From Anammoximicrobium sp964645045 (lineage in GTDB: Bacteria; Planctomycetota; Planctomycetia; Pirellulales; Pirellulaceae), in NCBI GenBank assembly GCA_964645045.1, contig CAZXYZ010000019.1, positions 1 through 64,000 of the forward strand: a stretch of 64,000 bases of DNA. The letters run 5' to 3'. Position 1 is the stretch's first letter. Each line of letters opens with the position of its first letter. Both the position numbers and the translations under genes were made by a program. The notes below the pieces were generated by a model. That model was not told where the DNA came from. It ran no database searches and worked only from the letters and a program-made list of their open reading frames with translations. This document shows positions 35,832 through 44,761 of the stretch, one piece after another.

Positions 35832-36773
35832 ATGTCCAACGAACTGCGGGATGCGATTGCGGAACTGCAACGGAACATGCGCAGCGTGGTGCTGGGCAAG
35901 CCGGAAGTGGTCCGGAAATGCTTGGTGGCGATGTTGGCGGGCGAGCACGTCTTGCTGGAGGACGTCCCGGGCGTCGGTAAGACGTTGGTGGGCAAGGCAC
36001 TTGCGAAAAGTCTGTCGGGCGATTTTTGCCGCCTGCAGTTCACCCCCGATCTGCTGCCCAGCGATATTGTCGGCAGCAGTCTGTTCAACTCGAAAACGTC
36101 CGAATTCGAGTACAAACGGGGGCCGATCTTTGCCAACGTCGTGCTGGCGGACGAAATTAACCGGGCTCCGCCCAGGACCCAAAGTGCGTTGCTCGAAGCC
36201 ATGAGCGACAGCCAAGTCTCGGTGGACGGAATCACCCACAACCTGCCGCGGCCGTTCATCGTCATCGCCACGCAGAACCCGTTCGAGTTTGAGGGGACTT
36301 ACGCCCTGCCGGAAAGCCAGTTGGACCGGTTCCTGCTGCGGATTTCGATGGGCTATCCGGATCGTGAAGCCGAGCGGCAAGTGCTAGCTTCGCACCGCGA
36401 GGGAGAACCTGTCGAGCAACTCAAACCGGTACTTTCTTGTCCGCAGGTCGTGTCGCTGCAAGACGCCGTCCGGCAGGTGGCCGTCGAAGCTTCGATCTAC
36501 GACTACCTGCTGGATATCGTGGAGATCACTCGGAAGTGCGAAGAGTTGCATGTGGGCGTCAGTACGCGCGGTGCATTGAGCCTGTACCGGGCGGCGCAGG
36601 CGTCAGCGCTGATCGACGGGCGGAATTTTGTCGTGCCCGATGACATCAAGCAGCTGACCAGTTCGGTGCTGGCCCACCGCGTGGTGACCAAAGGCTACAT
36701 CCAGGGCGATAGCCGAGGCGCCGCCGAGTCGATCATTGAACGTCTGGTGGACGAAGTACCGGTGCCAACGTGA
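35832..36773 (+). CDS. MoxR-family AAA ATPase
   Basis: The protein has 313 residues; the start is the ATG at 35832, with a weak GAGAG upstream. Walker A is EDVPGVGKTLVGKA (Lys50), Walker B is VVLADEINRA (Asp107-Glu108), and the sensor/arginine region follows (VIATQNPFEFEGTYALPESQLDRFLLRI). MoxR ATPases act as chaperones for assembling von Willebrand-factor or cofactor complexes. The usual DUF58 and VWA partners are not next to it here; the next genes are fabI and an unknown lipoprotein-like gene. A role in complex assembly is family knowledge, not context. Confidence 0.92.
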   Translation: MSNELRDAIAELQRNMRSVVLGKPEVVRKCLVAMLAGEHVLLEDVPGVGKTLVGKALAKSLSGDFCRLQFTPDLLPSDIVGSSLFNSKTSEFEYKRGPIFANVVLADEINRAPPRTQSALLEAMSDSQVSVDGITHNLPRPFIVIATQNPFEFEGTYALPESQLDRFLLRISMGYPDREAERQVLASHREGEPVEQLKPVLSCPQVVSLQDAVRQVAVEASIYDYLLDIVEITRKCEELHVGVSTRGALSLYRAAQASALIDGRNFVVPDDIKQLTSSVLAHRVVTKGYIQGDSRGAAESIIERLVDEVPVPT

Positions 36774-36782
36774 GACAGCCCC

Positions 36783-36817
36783 TAATGACGAATGACAAGT
36801 GACTAATGACCACTGAC
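36783..36817. repeat. Five tandem 7-nt repeats NNNTGAC upstream of fabI
   Basis: Five consecutive heptamers share TGAC in positions 4-7: TAATGAC, GAATGAC, AAGTGAC, TAATGAC, CACTGAC. They end 11 nt before the fabI ATG (36829). No Shine-Dalgarno is obvious in the remaining spacer. Each unit brings a TGA or a near-stop, so it is not coding. Confidence 0.75.
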
Positions 36818-36828
36818 GTACCCCGCCC

Positions 36829-37635
36829 ATGGACTTCCTGGAACTGACCGGCAAGACGATCCTCGTGTTCGGTGTCGCCAATCGCAAGAGCGTGGCTTAC
36901 GCGATCGCGCGGACCCTGGAAGAGGCCGGCGGCACGGTGGTCTATGTGGTCCAGAACCAGGAGGCCCGCGAGCGGGTTGGCAAGCTGGTCGGCGAACGGG
37001 AGATCTATGCCTGCGACGTGGAGTCGGACGAGCAAGTCGAGCGATTGCGAAACGAACTGGCGGCCCGCGGCGGCAAGTTCCACGGTCTGGTGCATTCGAT
37101 TGCCTTTGCGGACTACGCGGACGGCATGAAACCGTTTCACGAAACGGGCAAGAAGCAGTTCTTGCAGGCCATGGACATTTCCTGCTATTCACTGATCCGC
37201 CTGTGCAACGCCGTCAAGGACCTGCTCGACGCAGATGCCTCCGTCGTCACGATTTCTATTTCGACGACGCGGATGGCCAGCGAGAGTTACGGCTTCATGG
37301 CGCCGATCAAGGCGGCTCTCGATTCGTCGCTGGCTTTCTTGACCAAATCGTTCAGCCGTTTTTCCCGCGTCCGGTTCAACGCGGTTGCGCCGGGCTTGCT
37401 CAAGACGTCCGCCTCGGCGGGCATTCCCGGCTATGTCGATTCGTACCTGTACGCCGAACAGGTCATCCCCCGCGGACAAGCGGTCCAGACGCAGGAAGTG
37501 GCCAACGTGGCGGTGTTCCTGCTCAGCCCGCGGTCGTCGGGCATTACGGCCCAGTCGCTGGTGATCGACGCGGGCATGTCGATCAACTATTTTGACCGTC
37601 GGATTATCGAAAAGGCAGTGGGGAATCAAACATGA
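36829..37635 (+). CDS. fabI: Enoyl-[acyl-carrier-protein] reductase (NADH-type)
   Basis: The protein has 268 residues. It performs the last reductive step in fatty-acid elongation, in the cytoplasm. The nucleotide-binding start is GVANRKSVAYAIA (residues 15-27), and the FabI catalytic pair Tyr154 and Lys161 is spaced Y-x6-K (SYGFMAPIK), distinguishing FabI from ordinary short-chain dehydrogenases. FNAVAPGLLKT follows the usual pattern. The ATG is preceded by five TGAC heptamers without a clear ribosome binding site. The stop TGA overlaps the next ATG as ATGA. Confidence 0.93.
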   Translation: MDFLELTGKTILVFGVANRKSVAYAIARTLEEAGGTVVYVVQNQEARERVGKLVGEREIYACDVESDEQVERLRNELAARGGKFHGLVHSIAFADYADGMKPFHETGKKQFLQAMDISCYSLIRLCNAVKDLLDADASVVTISISTTRMASESYGFMAPIKAALDSSLAFLTKSFSRFSRVRFNAVAPGLLKTSASAGIPGYVDSYLYAEQVIPRGQAVQTQEVANVAVFLLSPRSSGITAQSLVIDAGMSINYFDRRIIEKAVGNQT

Positions 37636-38978
37636 GCAGATCGAGACACGGCTGTGTACATCGTGCAGCGTCGCAAGTCGCCGGCCCAGATCTGGTTACG
37701 AGGCTCTGCCTCGTAACCCACTGCTCGCGAGGCTCCGCCTCGCTTCCGGCCGGCAGAGCCGGCAATGTCGCCTTTCGCTCCGCGAAAGGACGTTCTTTCG
37801 CGGAGCGAAAGACGACACTCGTTTCTCCGCCCGTCCTAAACCCAGCACGACGAGCGTTTGGATGCCTGGCCCTCCTCGCGGTGCTTCTCGTGGCATGCTC
37901 GACCGCCGCCGCAGTCGATGTGCCGCCGTTGGTGCAGGCAATCAACGCGATCGGGCCGAAAGGGGCCGGGCATCCGGCGGCGATCGCCGCCGTCCAGCAA
38001 CTGAACCAAGCGGACGCCGCACAGATCCCCGAAATTCTCGTCGGCATGGACGGCGCCAATCGGCTGTCTGCCAATTGGCTGAGGGGCGCCGTCGAAGCCG
38101 TCGCGCAGCGCGAACTCGACCTGGGCGGCCGGTTGCCTCAAGCGGAGTTGGAGGCGTTCCTCGCCGACACGGCCCATTTTCCGCAAGCCCGCAGTTTGGC
38201 CTACGATTTGATTCTCCGCATCGACCCGGCTGCCAAGCCACGGCTGGTGCCAGGCTTGTTGCAGGATCCCAGCATGGAACTCCGCCGCGACGGCGTGGCT
38301 TTCGCTTTGACCGCGGCCCAGAAGCTCCTGGACGGCCCAACGAAAACGCCGGCTATCGACGCCTATCGCCAGGCCCTGTCCGCGGCCCGTGACTTGGATC
38401 AAATCAACGAAGCCGCCAAACGGCTTCGCGAACTCGGGCAGACCGTAAACGTGGCGGAACATTTCGGTTTTTTGATGCGTTGGCAACTGATCGGCCCGTT
38501 CGAGAACACCAGCGACAGCGGATTCGACGTGGCGTATGGCCCGGAACGGGATGCGGAACCGGCCGCGGAGTACCCGGGAAAAGCAGGCGTTGTCAAATGG
38601 ATCGATCACGCCACGCAGGACGAGTACGGCGTCGTCGACTTGAATGCGGCGCTGACGAAGCACAAAGGCGCGATCGCTTACGCCCGGACCGAATTCGTGG
38701 CCGACGAGTCGCGGGACGTCGAGTTCCGCATCGGCTGCATCACGGGCCACAAGCTCTGGTTGAATGGCGAATTGGTCACGGCCAACCACGTCTACCACAC
38801 CGGGATGTACATCGACCAGTACACCGGCCGCGGGCGGCTGAAGCCGGGCACGAACGTCATCCTGTTGAAGATCGCGCAAAACGAACAAACGGACTCGTGG
38901 GCGCAGGACTGGAAGTTTCAATTGCGCGTCTGCGACCAGTACGGCACGGCCATCCTGTCCCAAGATCGAAGGCCGTAG
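37632..38978 (+). CDS. Exported lipoprotein-like protein of unknown function with repeat-derived N-terminal extension
   Basis: The ATG at 37632 overlaps the fabI stop by 4 nt, which supports it, and gives 448 residues. The first 72 or so residues are unusual because nt 37694-37816 are a chain of palindromic repeats. A signal-like segment with a lipobox follows (RRAFGCLALLAVLLVAC, Cys89). No other ATG, GTG or TTG is in frame close to the signal. The mature protein has an Ala-rich helical part, perhaps HEAT-like (LDLGGRLPQAELEAFLAD, GLLQDPSMELRRDG), and a C-terminal beta-sandwich resembling PA14 or carbohydrate-binding domains (GHKLWLNGELVTANHVY, LKPGTNVILLKIAQNE). The function is not known. 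It lies beside the PQQ-type protein. Confidence 0.65.
   Translation: MSRSRHGCVHRAASQVAGPDLVTRLCLVTHCSRGSASLPAGRAGNVAFRSAKGRSFAERKTTLVSPPVLNPARRAFGCLALLAVLLVACSTAAAVDVPPLVQAINAIGPKGAGHPAAIAAVQQLNQADAAQIPEILVGMDGANRLSANWLRGAVEAVAQRELDLGGRLPQAELEAFLADTAHFPQARSLAYDLILRIDPAAKPRLVPGLLQDPSMELRRDGVAFALTAAQKLLDGPTKTPAIDAYRQALSAARDLDQINEAAKRLRELGQTVNVAEHFGFLMRWQLIGPFENTSDSGFDVAYGPERDAEPAAEYPGKAGVVKWIDHATQDEYGVVDLNAALTKHKGAIAYARTEFVADESRDVEFRIGCITGHKLWLNGELVTANHVYHTGMYIDQYTGRGRLKPGTNVILLKIAQNEQTDSWAQDWKFQLRVCDQYGTAILSQDRRP
37694..37816. repeat. Cluster of four palindromes inside the N-terminal coding region
   Basis: In order: GGTTACGAGGC (37694-37704) with 37708-37718; GCGAGGC (37727-37733) with 37737-37743; GCCGGC twice around AGA (37749-37763); and the 50-nt element at 37767-37816 that matches the in-frame element at 10987-11036. 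The reading frame of the gene stays open throughout. Confidence 0.85.
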
Positions 38979-38987
38979 CTTAAATCA

Positions 38988-39083
38988 GGGCTCAGACGTA
39001 CAGAATTCAATTTTCGCGGTACATAGTCCAGCCATCTGGAAAGTCGCCTACCCGCGAAAATTGAATTCTGTACGTCTGAGCCC
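38988..39083. repeat. 96-nt inverted-repeat element, copy 3
   Basis: The 32-nt arms at 38988-39019 and 39052-39083 are identical to copies 1 and 2. The core aligns with the other cores only when reversed (complement contains TTTCCAGATGGCTGGAC), so this copy is in the opposite orientation. It lies between the unknown lipoprotein-like gene and the PQQ-type gene. Confidence 0.92.
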
Positions 39084-39108
39084 CTTTCCGCAACACGGAA
39101 GATAAACC

Positions 39109-40323
39109 ATGAAAACGCATCCAATACGACTATTCTCCATCGCGATCTTGCTGGCCATGTCCGCGACTGGCGTGGCTGCCGACTGGCCCCAATTCCGCGG
39201 TCCCGGCGCTTGCAGTCTGGCCCCTAACGTCGATCTGCCCGTCACGTGGAGTGACGCCCAGAACATCGCCTGGCGGATCGATCTGCCCGGGCGCGGCGTA
39301 TCCGGCCCCGTCGTGGTCCACGACCGGGTGTTGCTAACCGCCACCAGCGGATATCGACACGATCGCTTGCACGTGCTGTGCTTCAATGCCGTGGACGGCA
39401 AGCGGCAGTGGGAGCGTCAATTCTGGGCCACCGGGCGCCCGACAACCCACAACAGCATTTCCGGCGCGGCGCCCACGCCGGCCTGCGACGAGCAACACGT
39501 CTATGCGTTCTTCTCGTCCAACGACCTGTTCTGTCTCGATTGGGACGGCAACCTAGTGTGGTCTCGCGGCCTCAGCTACGACTATCCTAAAGCGGGCGCC
39601 GACACCGGGATGGCGTCCTCGCCGCTGGTCCTGGACGGCGTTGTGGTGGTGCAGATGGAGAACCAGGGTGAATCGTTTGCGGCGGGCTTGGACGCGGCGA
39701 CCGGCGAGACCCGCTGGCGTCTGGAACGCGCGGACCAGGCCAGCTGGACGTCTCCCATCGCGCTCCCCGGAGCGGGCCGACGGAAGACGGCCGTCCTGCT
39801 GCAGTCGCCTAGTTGCGTCACCGCGCACGACGTCCTGACGGGCGCCGAGCTGTGGCGGTTTGCGGAAGGCGCCGCTTCGATCGCCTCGTCGGTCTTCAGC
39901 GAGGGTTGTCTGCTGGTCCCCATGCGCGGCCTGACCGCGTTGCGGCTGTCCGACGAATCCAACGCCCCCGAAATCGCCTGGGATGCCAATCGTCTCCGGC
40001 CCGGCTCGTCCAGTCCGCTCGTCCATGACGGGCGCGTCTACGTGCTCAGCAACGCCAACGTGCGCTGCGGCGACGCCAACACCGGCGAGCTGTTATGGGC
40101 GGTGCGGCTGAAAGGCACCTACTGGGCGACGCCGGTCCTGGCCGGCGGGCACCTGTATTGCGTCAATCAGGACGGCGGCATGCAGGTGGTCAAGGTGGGC
40201 GACAAGGAGGGGACAGTGGTTGCCGAGCACCACTTCGGCGAGCCCATGCATGCTTCGCCCGCGGTGGCAGGCAACGCGTTGTACGTTCGTAGCGACAAAC
40301 ATTTGTGGAAGATTGCCAAGTGA
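39109..40323 (+). CDS. Exported PQQ-type beta-propeller protein
   Basis: The protein has 404 residues, with a signal peptide (MKTHPIRLFSIAILLAMSATGVAA) followed by DWPQFRGPG, the common opening of planctomycete PQQ-like outer-membrane-type propeller proteins. Repeat blades include GVSGPVVVHDRVLLTA, GNLVWSRGLS, AATGETRWRLERAD, GAELWRFAEG and ANTGELLWAVRLKGTYWATPVL, each with the W-docking Gly-x-x-x-W pattern. No PQQ-enzyme active-site Cys pair is seen, so a structural or sugar-related role is more likely than dehydrogenase activity. Its stop overlaps the GTG start of aroA. Confidence 0.88.
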   Translation: MKTHPIRLFSIAILLAMSATGVAADWPQFRGPGACSLAPNVDLPVTWSDAQNIAWRIDLPGRGVSGPVVVHDRVLLTATSGYRHDRLHVLCFNAVDGKRQWERQFWATGRPTTHNSISGAAPTPACDEQHVYAFFSSNDLFCLDWDGNLVWSRGLSYDYPKAGADTGMASSPLVLDGVVVVQMENQGESFAAGLDAATGETRWRLERADQASWTSPIALPGAGRRKTAVLLQSPSCVTAHDVLTGAELWRFAEGAASIASSVFSEGCLLVPMRGLTALRLSDESNAPEIAWDANRLRPGSSSPLVHDGRVYVLSNANVRCGDANTGELLWAVRLKGTYWATPVLAGGHLYCVNQDGGMQVVKVGDKEGTVVAEHHFGEPMHASPAVAGNALYVRSDKHLWKIAK

Positions 40324-41612
40324 CCCGCGAACAGCTGGAAATCCGTCCGTGCGGACCCCTGATCGGCACCATTCGCCCGCCGGGATCGAAGAGCATCACC
40401 AACCGGGCCCTGATCTGCGCCGCCTTGGCGGACGGCACCTCTTGCTTGCACGGAGCATTGGACAGCGAAGACACGCGGGTGATGATTGGTGCGCTCCAGC
40501 GGCTGGGACTGGAAGTGCGCGCTGATGCTGACGGGACGGAGCTGACGGTCGTCGGCTGCGGCGGGCGGATTCCGACGGGCGAGGCGGAGTTGTTCCTGGC
40601 CAACAGCGGCACGTCGATCCGGTTTCTCACCGCGCTGGCCACACTCGGCCAAGGGCGGTTCCGCTTGGACGGCGTGGAGCGGATGCGGGCGCGCCCGATC
40701 CAGGACCTGCTGGACGGTCTGGGGCAACTCGGCGCCGATGTCCGCGCGGAATTGGACAACGGCTGTCCGCCCGTCGTGGTTCGGGCTTGCGGTCTGCCGG
40801 GCGGTTCCGCCACGATCCACGGCAACGTGTCCAGCCAGTTTTTGAGCGGCCTGCTGATGGCGGCGCCGTATGCCCAACGCGACGTTTGCCTGTTGGTCGA
40901 AGGCGACCTGGTTTCGCAACCGTACGTGCGGATGACCTTGGCCGTAATGTCCGCGTTCGGCGTGAATGTCGATGGCAGCCGGCTGGACCGGTTTCAGATC
41001 GCCGCCGGCCAGCGTTACGCGGGCCGGGACTATGCCATCGAACCGGATGCTTCGGCGGCCAGCTATTTCTGGGCCGCGGCGGCGATTACCGGCGGGCGGA
41101 TGACCGTGGCCGGGCTGACTCGCAGCGCATTGCAGGGCGACGTCGCCTTCTGCGACTGCCTGGCCGAGATGGGTTGCCAGGTGGACTACGGCGACGACGG
41201 CATCACCGTGACCGGCGGGAATCTGCGCGGCATCACCGTGGACATGAATGCGATCAGCGACACCGTGCTGACGCTGGCTGCCGTCGCCCTGTACGCCGAC
41301 GGCCCGACCACGATCACCGGTGTCGCCCACAACCGCCACAAGGAAACCGACCGCATCGGCGATTTGGCCCGCGAGTTACGGCAGCTGGGCGCCCACGTCG
41401 AAGAACTGCCTGACGGGCTGCGGATCGAGCCGGCCGCCTTGCGCGCCGCCCAGATTGAAACTTATAACGATCACCGCATGGCGATGAGCTTGGCGCTGGT
41501 CGGCCTGCGGACGCCCGGGGTGGTGATCCTCAATCCGGGCTGCACGGAAAAGACGTACCCTCGTTTCTTCGAAGACCTCCGCATGCTGTCCGACGAACCG
41601 TCCGGGAGTTGA
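40320..41612 (+). CDS. aroA: 3-phosphoshikimate 1-carboxyvinyltransferase (EPSP synthase)
   Basis: The protein has 430 residues, close to the usual 427. It joins shikimate-3-phosphate and phosphoenolpyruvate in the chorismate pathway. The start is the GTG at 40320, overlapping the previous stop as GTGA. Key family segments are present: RPPGSKSITNRAL near the N-terminus, LANSGTSIRFLTAL, GNVSSQFLSGLLMAAP, EPDASAASYFWAAA, HNRHKETDRI and YNDHRMAMSLALVGL. The gene is followed by ligA after 5 nt, so the two are probably co-transcribed. Confidence 0.95.
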   Translation: MTREQLEIRPCGPLIGTIRPPGSKSITNRALICAALADGTSCLHGALDSEDTRVMIGALQRLGLEVRADADGTELTVVGCGGRIPTGEAELFLANSGTSIRFLTALATLGQGRFRLDGVERMRARPIQDLLDGLGQLGADVRAELDNGCPPVVVRACGLPGGSATIHGNVSSQFLSGLLMAAPYAQRDVCLLVEGDLVSQPYVRMTLAVMSAFGVNVDGSRLDRFQIAAGQRYAGRDYAIEPDASAASYFWAAAAITGGRMTVAGLTRSALQGDVAFCDCLAEMGCQVDYGDDGITVTGGNLRGITVDMNAISDTVLTLAAVALYADGPTTITGVAHNRHKETDRIGDLARELRQLGAHVEELPDGLRIEPAALRAAQIETYNDHRMAMSLALVGLRTPGVVILNPGCTEKTYPRFFEDLRMLSDEPSGS

Positions 41613-41617
41613 TCGCG

Positions 41618-43633
41618 ATGAGCAAGCCTCCGCAACAGGAAATCGAACGCCTGCGGGACGAGATCCGCTATCACGACCGCAAGTACTACGTCGAGGCCCA
41701 ACCGGAAATCAGCGACCTGGAATACGACCGCCTGCTGCAGCGGCTGAAGGACCTGGAAGCCGAGCATCCGGAGCTGATCACGCCCGACAGCCCCACGCAG
41801 CGGATCGGCGACCAGCCGGTCGCCGAACTGAACCAAGTCCGGCACCGCGTGCCGATGCTATCGATCGAAAACACCTACAACACCGACGAGCTGCGCGAAT
41901 TCGGGCGGCGGACCAGCCGCCTGTTGGAAGGCGAGCCGATCGAATGGGTCGTCGAACTCAAGGTGGACGGCGCGGCTGTCGCCATCGTTTACGAGGACGG
42001 CGTGCTTGCGCGTGCCCTGACTCGTGGCAACGGTGTCGTGGGGGACGATATTACGCACAATGTGCGGACCATCGGCGATGTTCCCCTGCGATTGTCCGGC
42101 CCGGAGGTGCCGCCGGTGCTCGAAATCCGCGGCGAGGTCTACATGACCAATTCGGACCTGGTCGCGCTGAACGAGCGGCAGCGGGCCGCCGGACAGCCGC
42201 CGTATGCCAATACCCGCAATCTGGCCGCTGGTGCCATGCGGATGCTGGACCCGCGGATCTGTGCGGAACGCCGGCTGCGCGTGTTCTGTCACGGCGTCGG
42301 GTACTGTGAAGGAATCAAAGCAACGAACCACATGGACTTCCTGCGCGAGATCGGCGGATACGGATTGCCGCCGACCCCGATGGTCAAATGCTTTCCCTCG
42401 TTCGACGCCGCCGTCGAGCACTGCGACCGCTTGGTCGAGGAGTTGCACGAGCTAGATTTCGAGGTCGACGGGTTGGTACTGAAGGTGAACGACTTCGCCC
42501 AACGCCAGCGGTTGGGAGCGACGTCGAAGAGTCCCCGCTGGGTCGTGGCTTACAAGTGGGAGAAATGGGAAGCCACGACCAGACTGCTGAAGATCAACGT
42601 TCAGGTCGGCAAGACCGGGACGATCACGCCGGTGGCCGAATTGGAGCCCGTGCAACTGGCCGGCACGACCGTCAGCCGAGCCAGCCTGCACAACGCCGAG
42701 GAGATCCAGCGCAAGGACATCCGTGAAGGCGACGTGGTCGTCGTGGAAAAGGCCGGCAAGATCATTCCGCATATCGTCCGCGTGGAGAAGCACGAGCGCA
42801 CGTCGGAGTTGCCCGCGTTCCCTTTTCCGGAAACGTGTCCCACGTGCGACACTGGGCTGGTCAAGGATGAAGGCGGTGTCTACATCCGCTGCCCGAACAT
42901 CTCCTGTCCCGCCCAGCTAAAGGAGCGGCTGCGTTTCTTCGCCGGCCGAAACAGCATGGACGTGGAAGGGTTGGGAGAAACGCTGATCGACCAACTGGTC
43001 GAAACAGGCCTGGTCCGAACCTTTGCGGACTTGTATCGGTTGACCGAGGAACAGTTGACTGCCCTGGACCGGATGGCCGAGAAGTCGGCAAAGAACCTCA
43101 TAACTGGCAATGACGGCATCGCTGCCAGCAAAAACCGCGGGCTGGCGCGACTGCTCAGCGCCCTGTCCATCCGCCATGTCGGTGCCCGTGTGGCAGCCGT
43201 GTTGGCCGAGAACTTTCGGGATTTGGACGAACTCGCCCAGGCCGACCAGCAGCGGTTATCGCAGATCAATGACATTGGCGAGATCATCGCCCGTAGCGTC
43301 TACGAGTTTCTGCACAGCGACCACGGGAGAAATACGATCGAGGACCTGCGCAATGTCGGCGTGAGCATGAAATCCCTGTCGCCTGCCGCCGGCGCGGCCG
43401 CCGGTCCATTGGCTGGCAAGACGCTGGTCGTTACTGGGACGCTAACCAAGTACAGCCGCGACGAAATCGAGACGTTAATTCGCCAGCATGGCGGCCGTGC
43501 GGCGTCCAGCGTCTCGAAAAACACCGACTACCTCGTTGCCGGCGAGAAGGCCGGCAGTAAGTTGGATAAGGCCAAGAAGCTGGGTGTGCCAATCATTGAG
43601 GAGGCCGAGTTCGAGCGTTTGCTCGGAGGCTGA
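41618..43633 (+). CDS. ligA: NAD-dependent DNA ligase LigA
   Basis: The protein has 671 residues; the ATG at 41618 has GGGAG upstream. It seals nicks between Okazaki fragments using NAD. The adenylation lysine is Lys115 in ELKVDG; the N-terminal domain Ia has YHDRKYYVEAQPEISDLEYD. The zinc finger is CPTCDTG with CPNISCPAQ. Helix-hairpin-helix repeats follow, and a BRCT domain closes the protein (GKTLVVTGTLTKYSRDEIE). All domains of a full-length LigA are in order. The gene is 5 nt from aroA. Confidence 0.96.
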   Translation: MSKPPQQEIERLRDEIRYHDRKYYVEAQPEISDLEYDRLLQRLKDLEAEHPELITPDSPTQRIGDQPVAELNQVRHRVPMLSIENTYNTDELREFGRRTSRLLEGEPIEWVVELKVDGAAVAIVYEDGVLARALTRGNGVVGDDITHNVRTIGDVPLRLSGPEVPPVLEIRGEVYMTNSDLVALNERQRAAGQPPYANTRNLAAGAMRMLDPRICAERRLRVFCHGVGYCEGIKATNHMDFLREIGGYGLPPTPMVKCFPSFDAAVEHCDRLVEELHELDFEVDGLVLKVNDFAQRQRLGATSKSPRWVVAYKWEKWEATTRLLKINVQVGKTGTITPVAELEPVQLAGTTVSRASLHNAEEIQRKDIREGDVVVVEKAGKIIPHIVRVEKHERTSELPAFPFPETCPTCDTGLVKDEGGVYIRCPNISCPAQLKERLRFFAGRNSMDVEGLGETLIDQLVETGLVRTFADLYRLTEEQLTALDRMAEKSAKNLITGNDGIAASKNRGLARLLSALSIRHVGARVAAVLAENFRDLDELAQADQQRLSQINDIGEIIARSVYEFLHSDHGRNTIEDLRNVGVSMKSLSPAAGAAAGPLAGKTLVVTGTLTKYSRDEIETLIRQHGGRAASSVSKNTDYLVAGEKAGSKLDKAKKLGVPIIEEAEFERLLGG

Positions 43634-43762
43634 CCCGAGCCTCGCCTGTCAGCGTGCGAACACAGACAGGGCGGCCGCACTCCGTCGGCCGGACCCTCGT
43701 TCAACGCGATCGGAGGAAACCAAGGGTGTTCTCGGAAGCATTGAGAGTGGAGGTGGAATACG

Positions 43763-44131
43763 ATGACCACACGCTTGCATCGTTCCGTTCATCAACCGAT
43801 TCGCGAAGGCCTGAGTTGGGACGAGAGATGGATGGGGCCTGACAAAGGTCTTATCTGGTGCTGGGAGCGAGGTCGGCAGAAACGAGTCGAAGAACCGGAG
43901 TTCGCGGCGCAGGCTGACAAGGGCGAACTCGTCGTACTCGCCTGGAAGGGCGGAGTCGACAAGAAGCTCAAGATGGAAAGGAAACCGGGAACATTGCAGT
44001 ATTTGGCTACTTGGCAAGGTCTGCGCGGTGAGGACCTAGAGTTGACACTCGAAGACGTATCCATCGTTTGCACCAAGACCGGACAGACCGTCGTCTTCAG
44101 TTCCACGTTACCGAAGGATGAAGAACCCTAG
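43763..44131 (+). CDS. Small hypothetical protein
   Basis: The protein has 122 residues; AGGTGG lies 7 nt before the ATG at 43763. It has no signal peptide or membrane helix. It is rich in charged residues with strand-like segments (KGELVVLAWKGGVDKKLKM, DLELTLEDVSIVCTKTGQTVVF). I do not recognise the family. The ribosome binding site and amino-acid composition suggest a real gene. Confidence 0.6.
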   Translation: MTTRLHRSVHQPIREGLSWDERWMGPDKGLIWCWERGRQKRVEEPEFAAQADKGELVVLAWKGGVDKKLKMERKPGTLQYLATWQGLRGEDLELTLEDVSIVCTKTGQTVVFSSTLPKDEEP

Positions 44132-44221
44132 CACCAAACGGGATTTTGGCCGATTGGTGTTCCGTTTATGGAGTCACTTTTCTATACTTCCCTGGCACGA
44201 TTGGGAACCAGGGAGGTTGCG

Positions 44222-44719
44222 ATGTCCACGGAAGGATTATCGTTCGAGATGTGGCTGGAGAAGGGTCGGCTGCATCGTGAACGTCTGAGCACTCATCAGA
44301 TCTCCGTTTTAGAGGCCGCGTTTCGCTTCCTGGATCACGGCGGTCATGACTACGCGTCGCGCCGTCTGATCGAGCATTTTCTGTTGCACGCAGAGCTGGG
44401 GCTGAAGGTGGCGCAGGTAGCACGTTTGGTCGGCCTTGATCGCTGCACCTCGTCACGGCATCGGCCTTGTTCGTCCTTCCAGGTCGTACAGGCCATTCAC
44501 AATCGTCAAGCCGGCAAGTTCCCCGGTAAACTCCTTCCCCGCTATGCGGGCCCGTTAGCGCAGTTCCTCGTGGAGCACCCGAAAGCCACTCGCGATGAGG
44601 TGCTCGACTTCCTGGAGCGTCGCTGGCAGATTCGTCCTGGCTATCGGTCACTGGACAACTTCAAAACTCAAGATTCAGGCTTGCGCGGAACCTGGAATGA
44701 TCCCGCGAAACGGCGCTAG
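44222..44719 (+). CDS. Helix-turn-helix transposase-like fragment
   Basis: The protein has 165 residues from the ATG at 44222 (GGGAGGTTG upstream). The middle has a helix-turn-helix-like pattern (LGLKVAQVARLVGLDRCTSS) of the kind at the N-terminus of planctomycete transposases. No catalytic DDE domain follows; the protein ends shortly after RRWQIRPGYRSLDNF. It is probably a transposase truncated by later events or a short helper protein. No inverted repeats or target duplications could be paired around it. Confidence 0.5.
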   Translation: MSTEGLSFEMWLEKGRLHRERLSTHQISVLEAAFRFLDHGGHDYASRRLIEHFLLHAELGLKVAQVARLVGLDRCTSSRHRPCSSFQVVQAIHNRQAGKFPGKLLPRYAGPLAQFLVEHPKATRDEVLDFLERRWQIRPGYRSLDNFKTQDSGLRGTWNDPAKRR

Positions 44720-44761
44720 CGATGTTTCAATCTTCCTTCTTTTATGCATTCCCTGAAAAAT

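Noticed and set aside
44222..44719. Complete insertion sequence
   Set aside because: There is only a helix-turn-helix-like fragment; no DDE catalytic region, terminal inverted repeats or target duplications could be matched.
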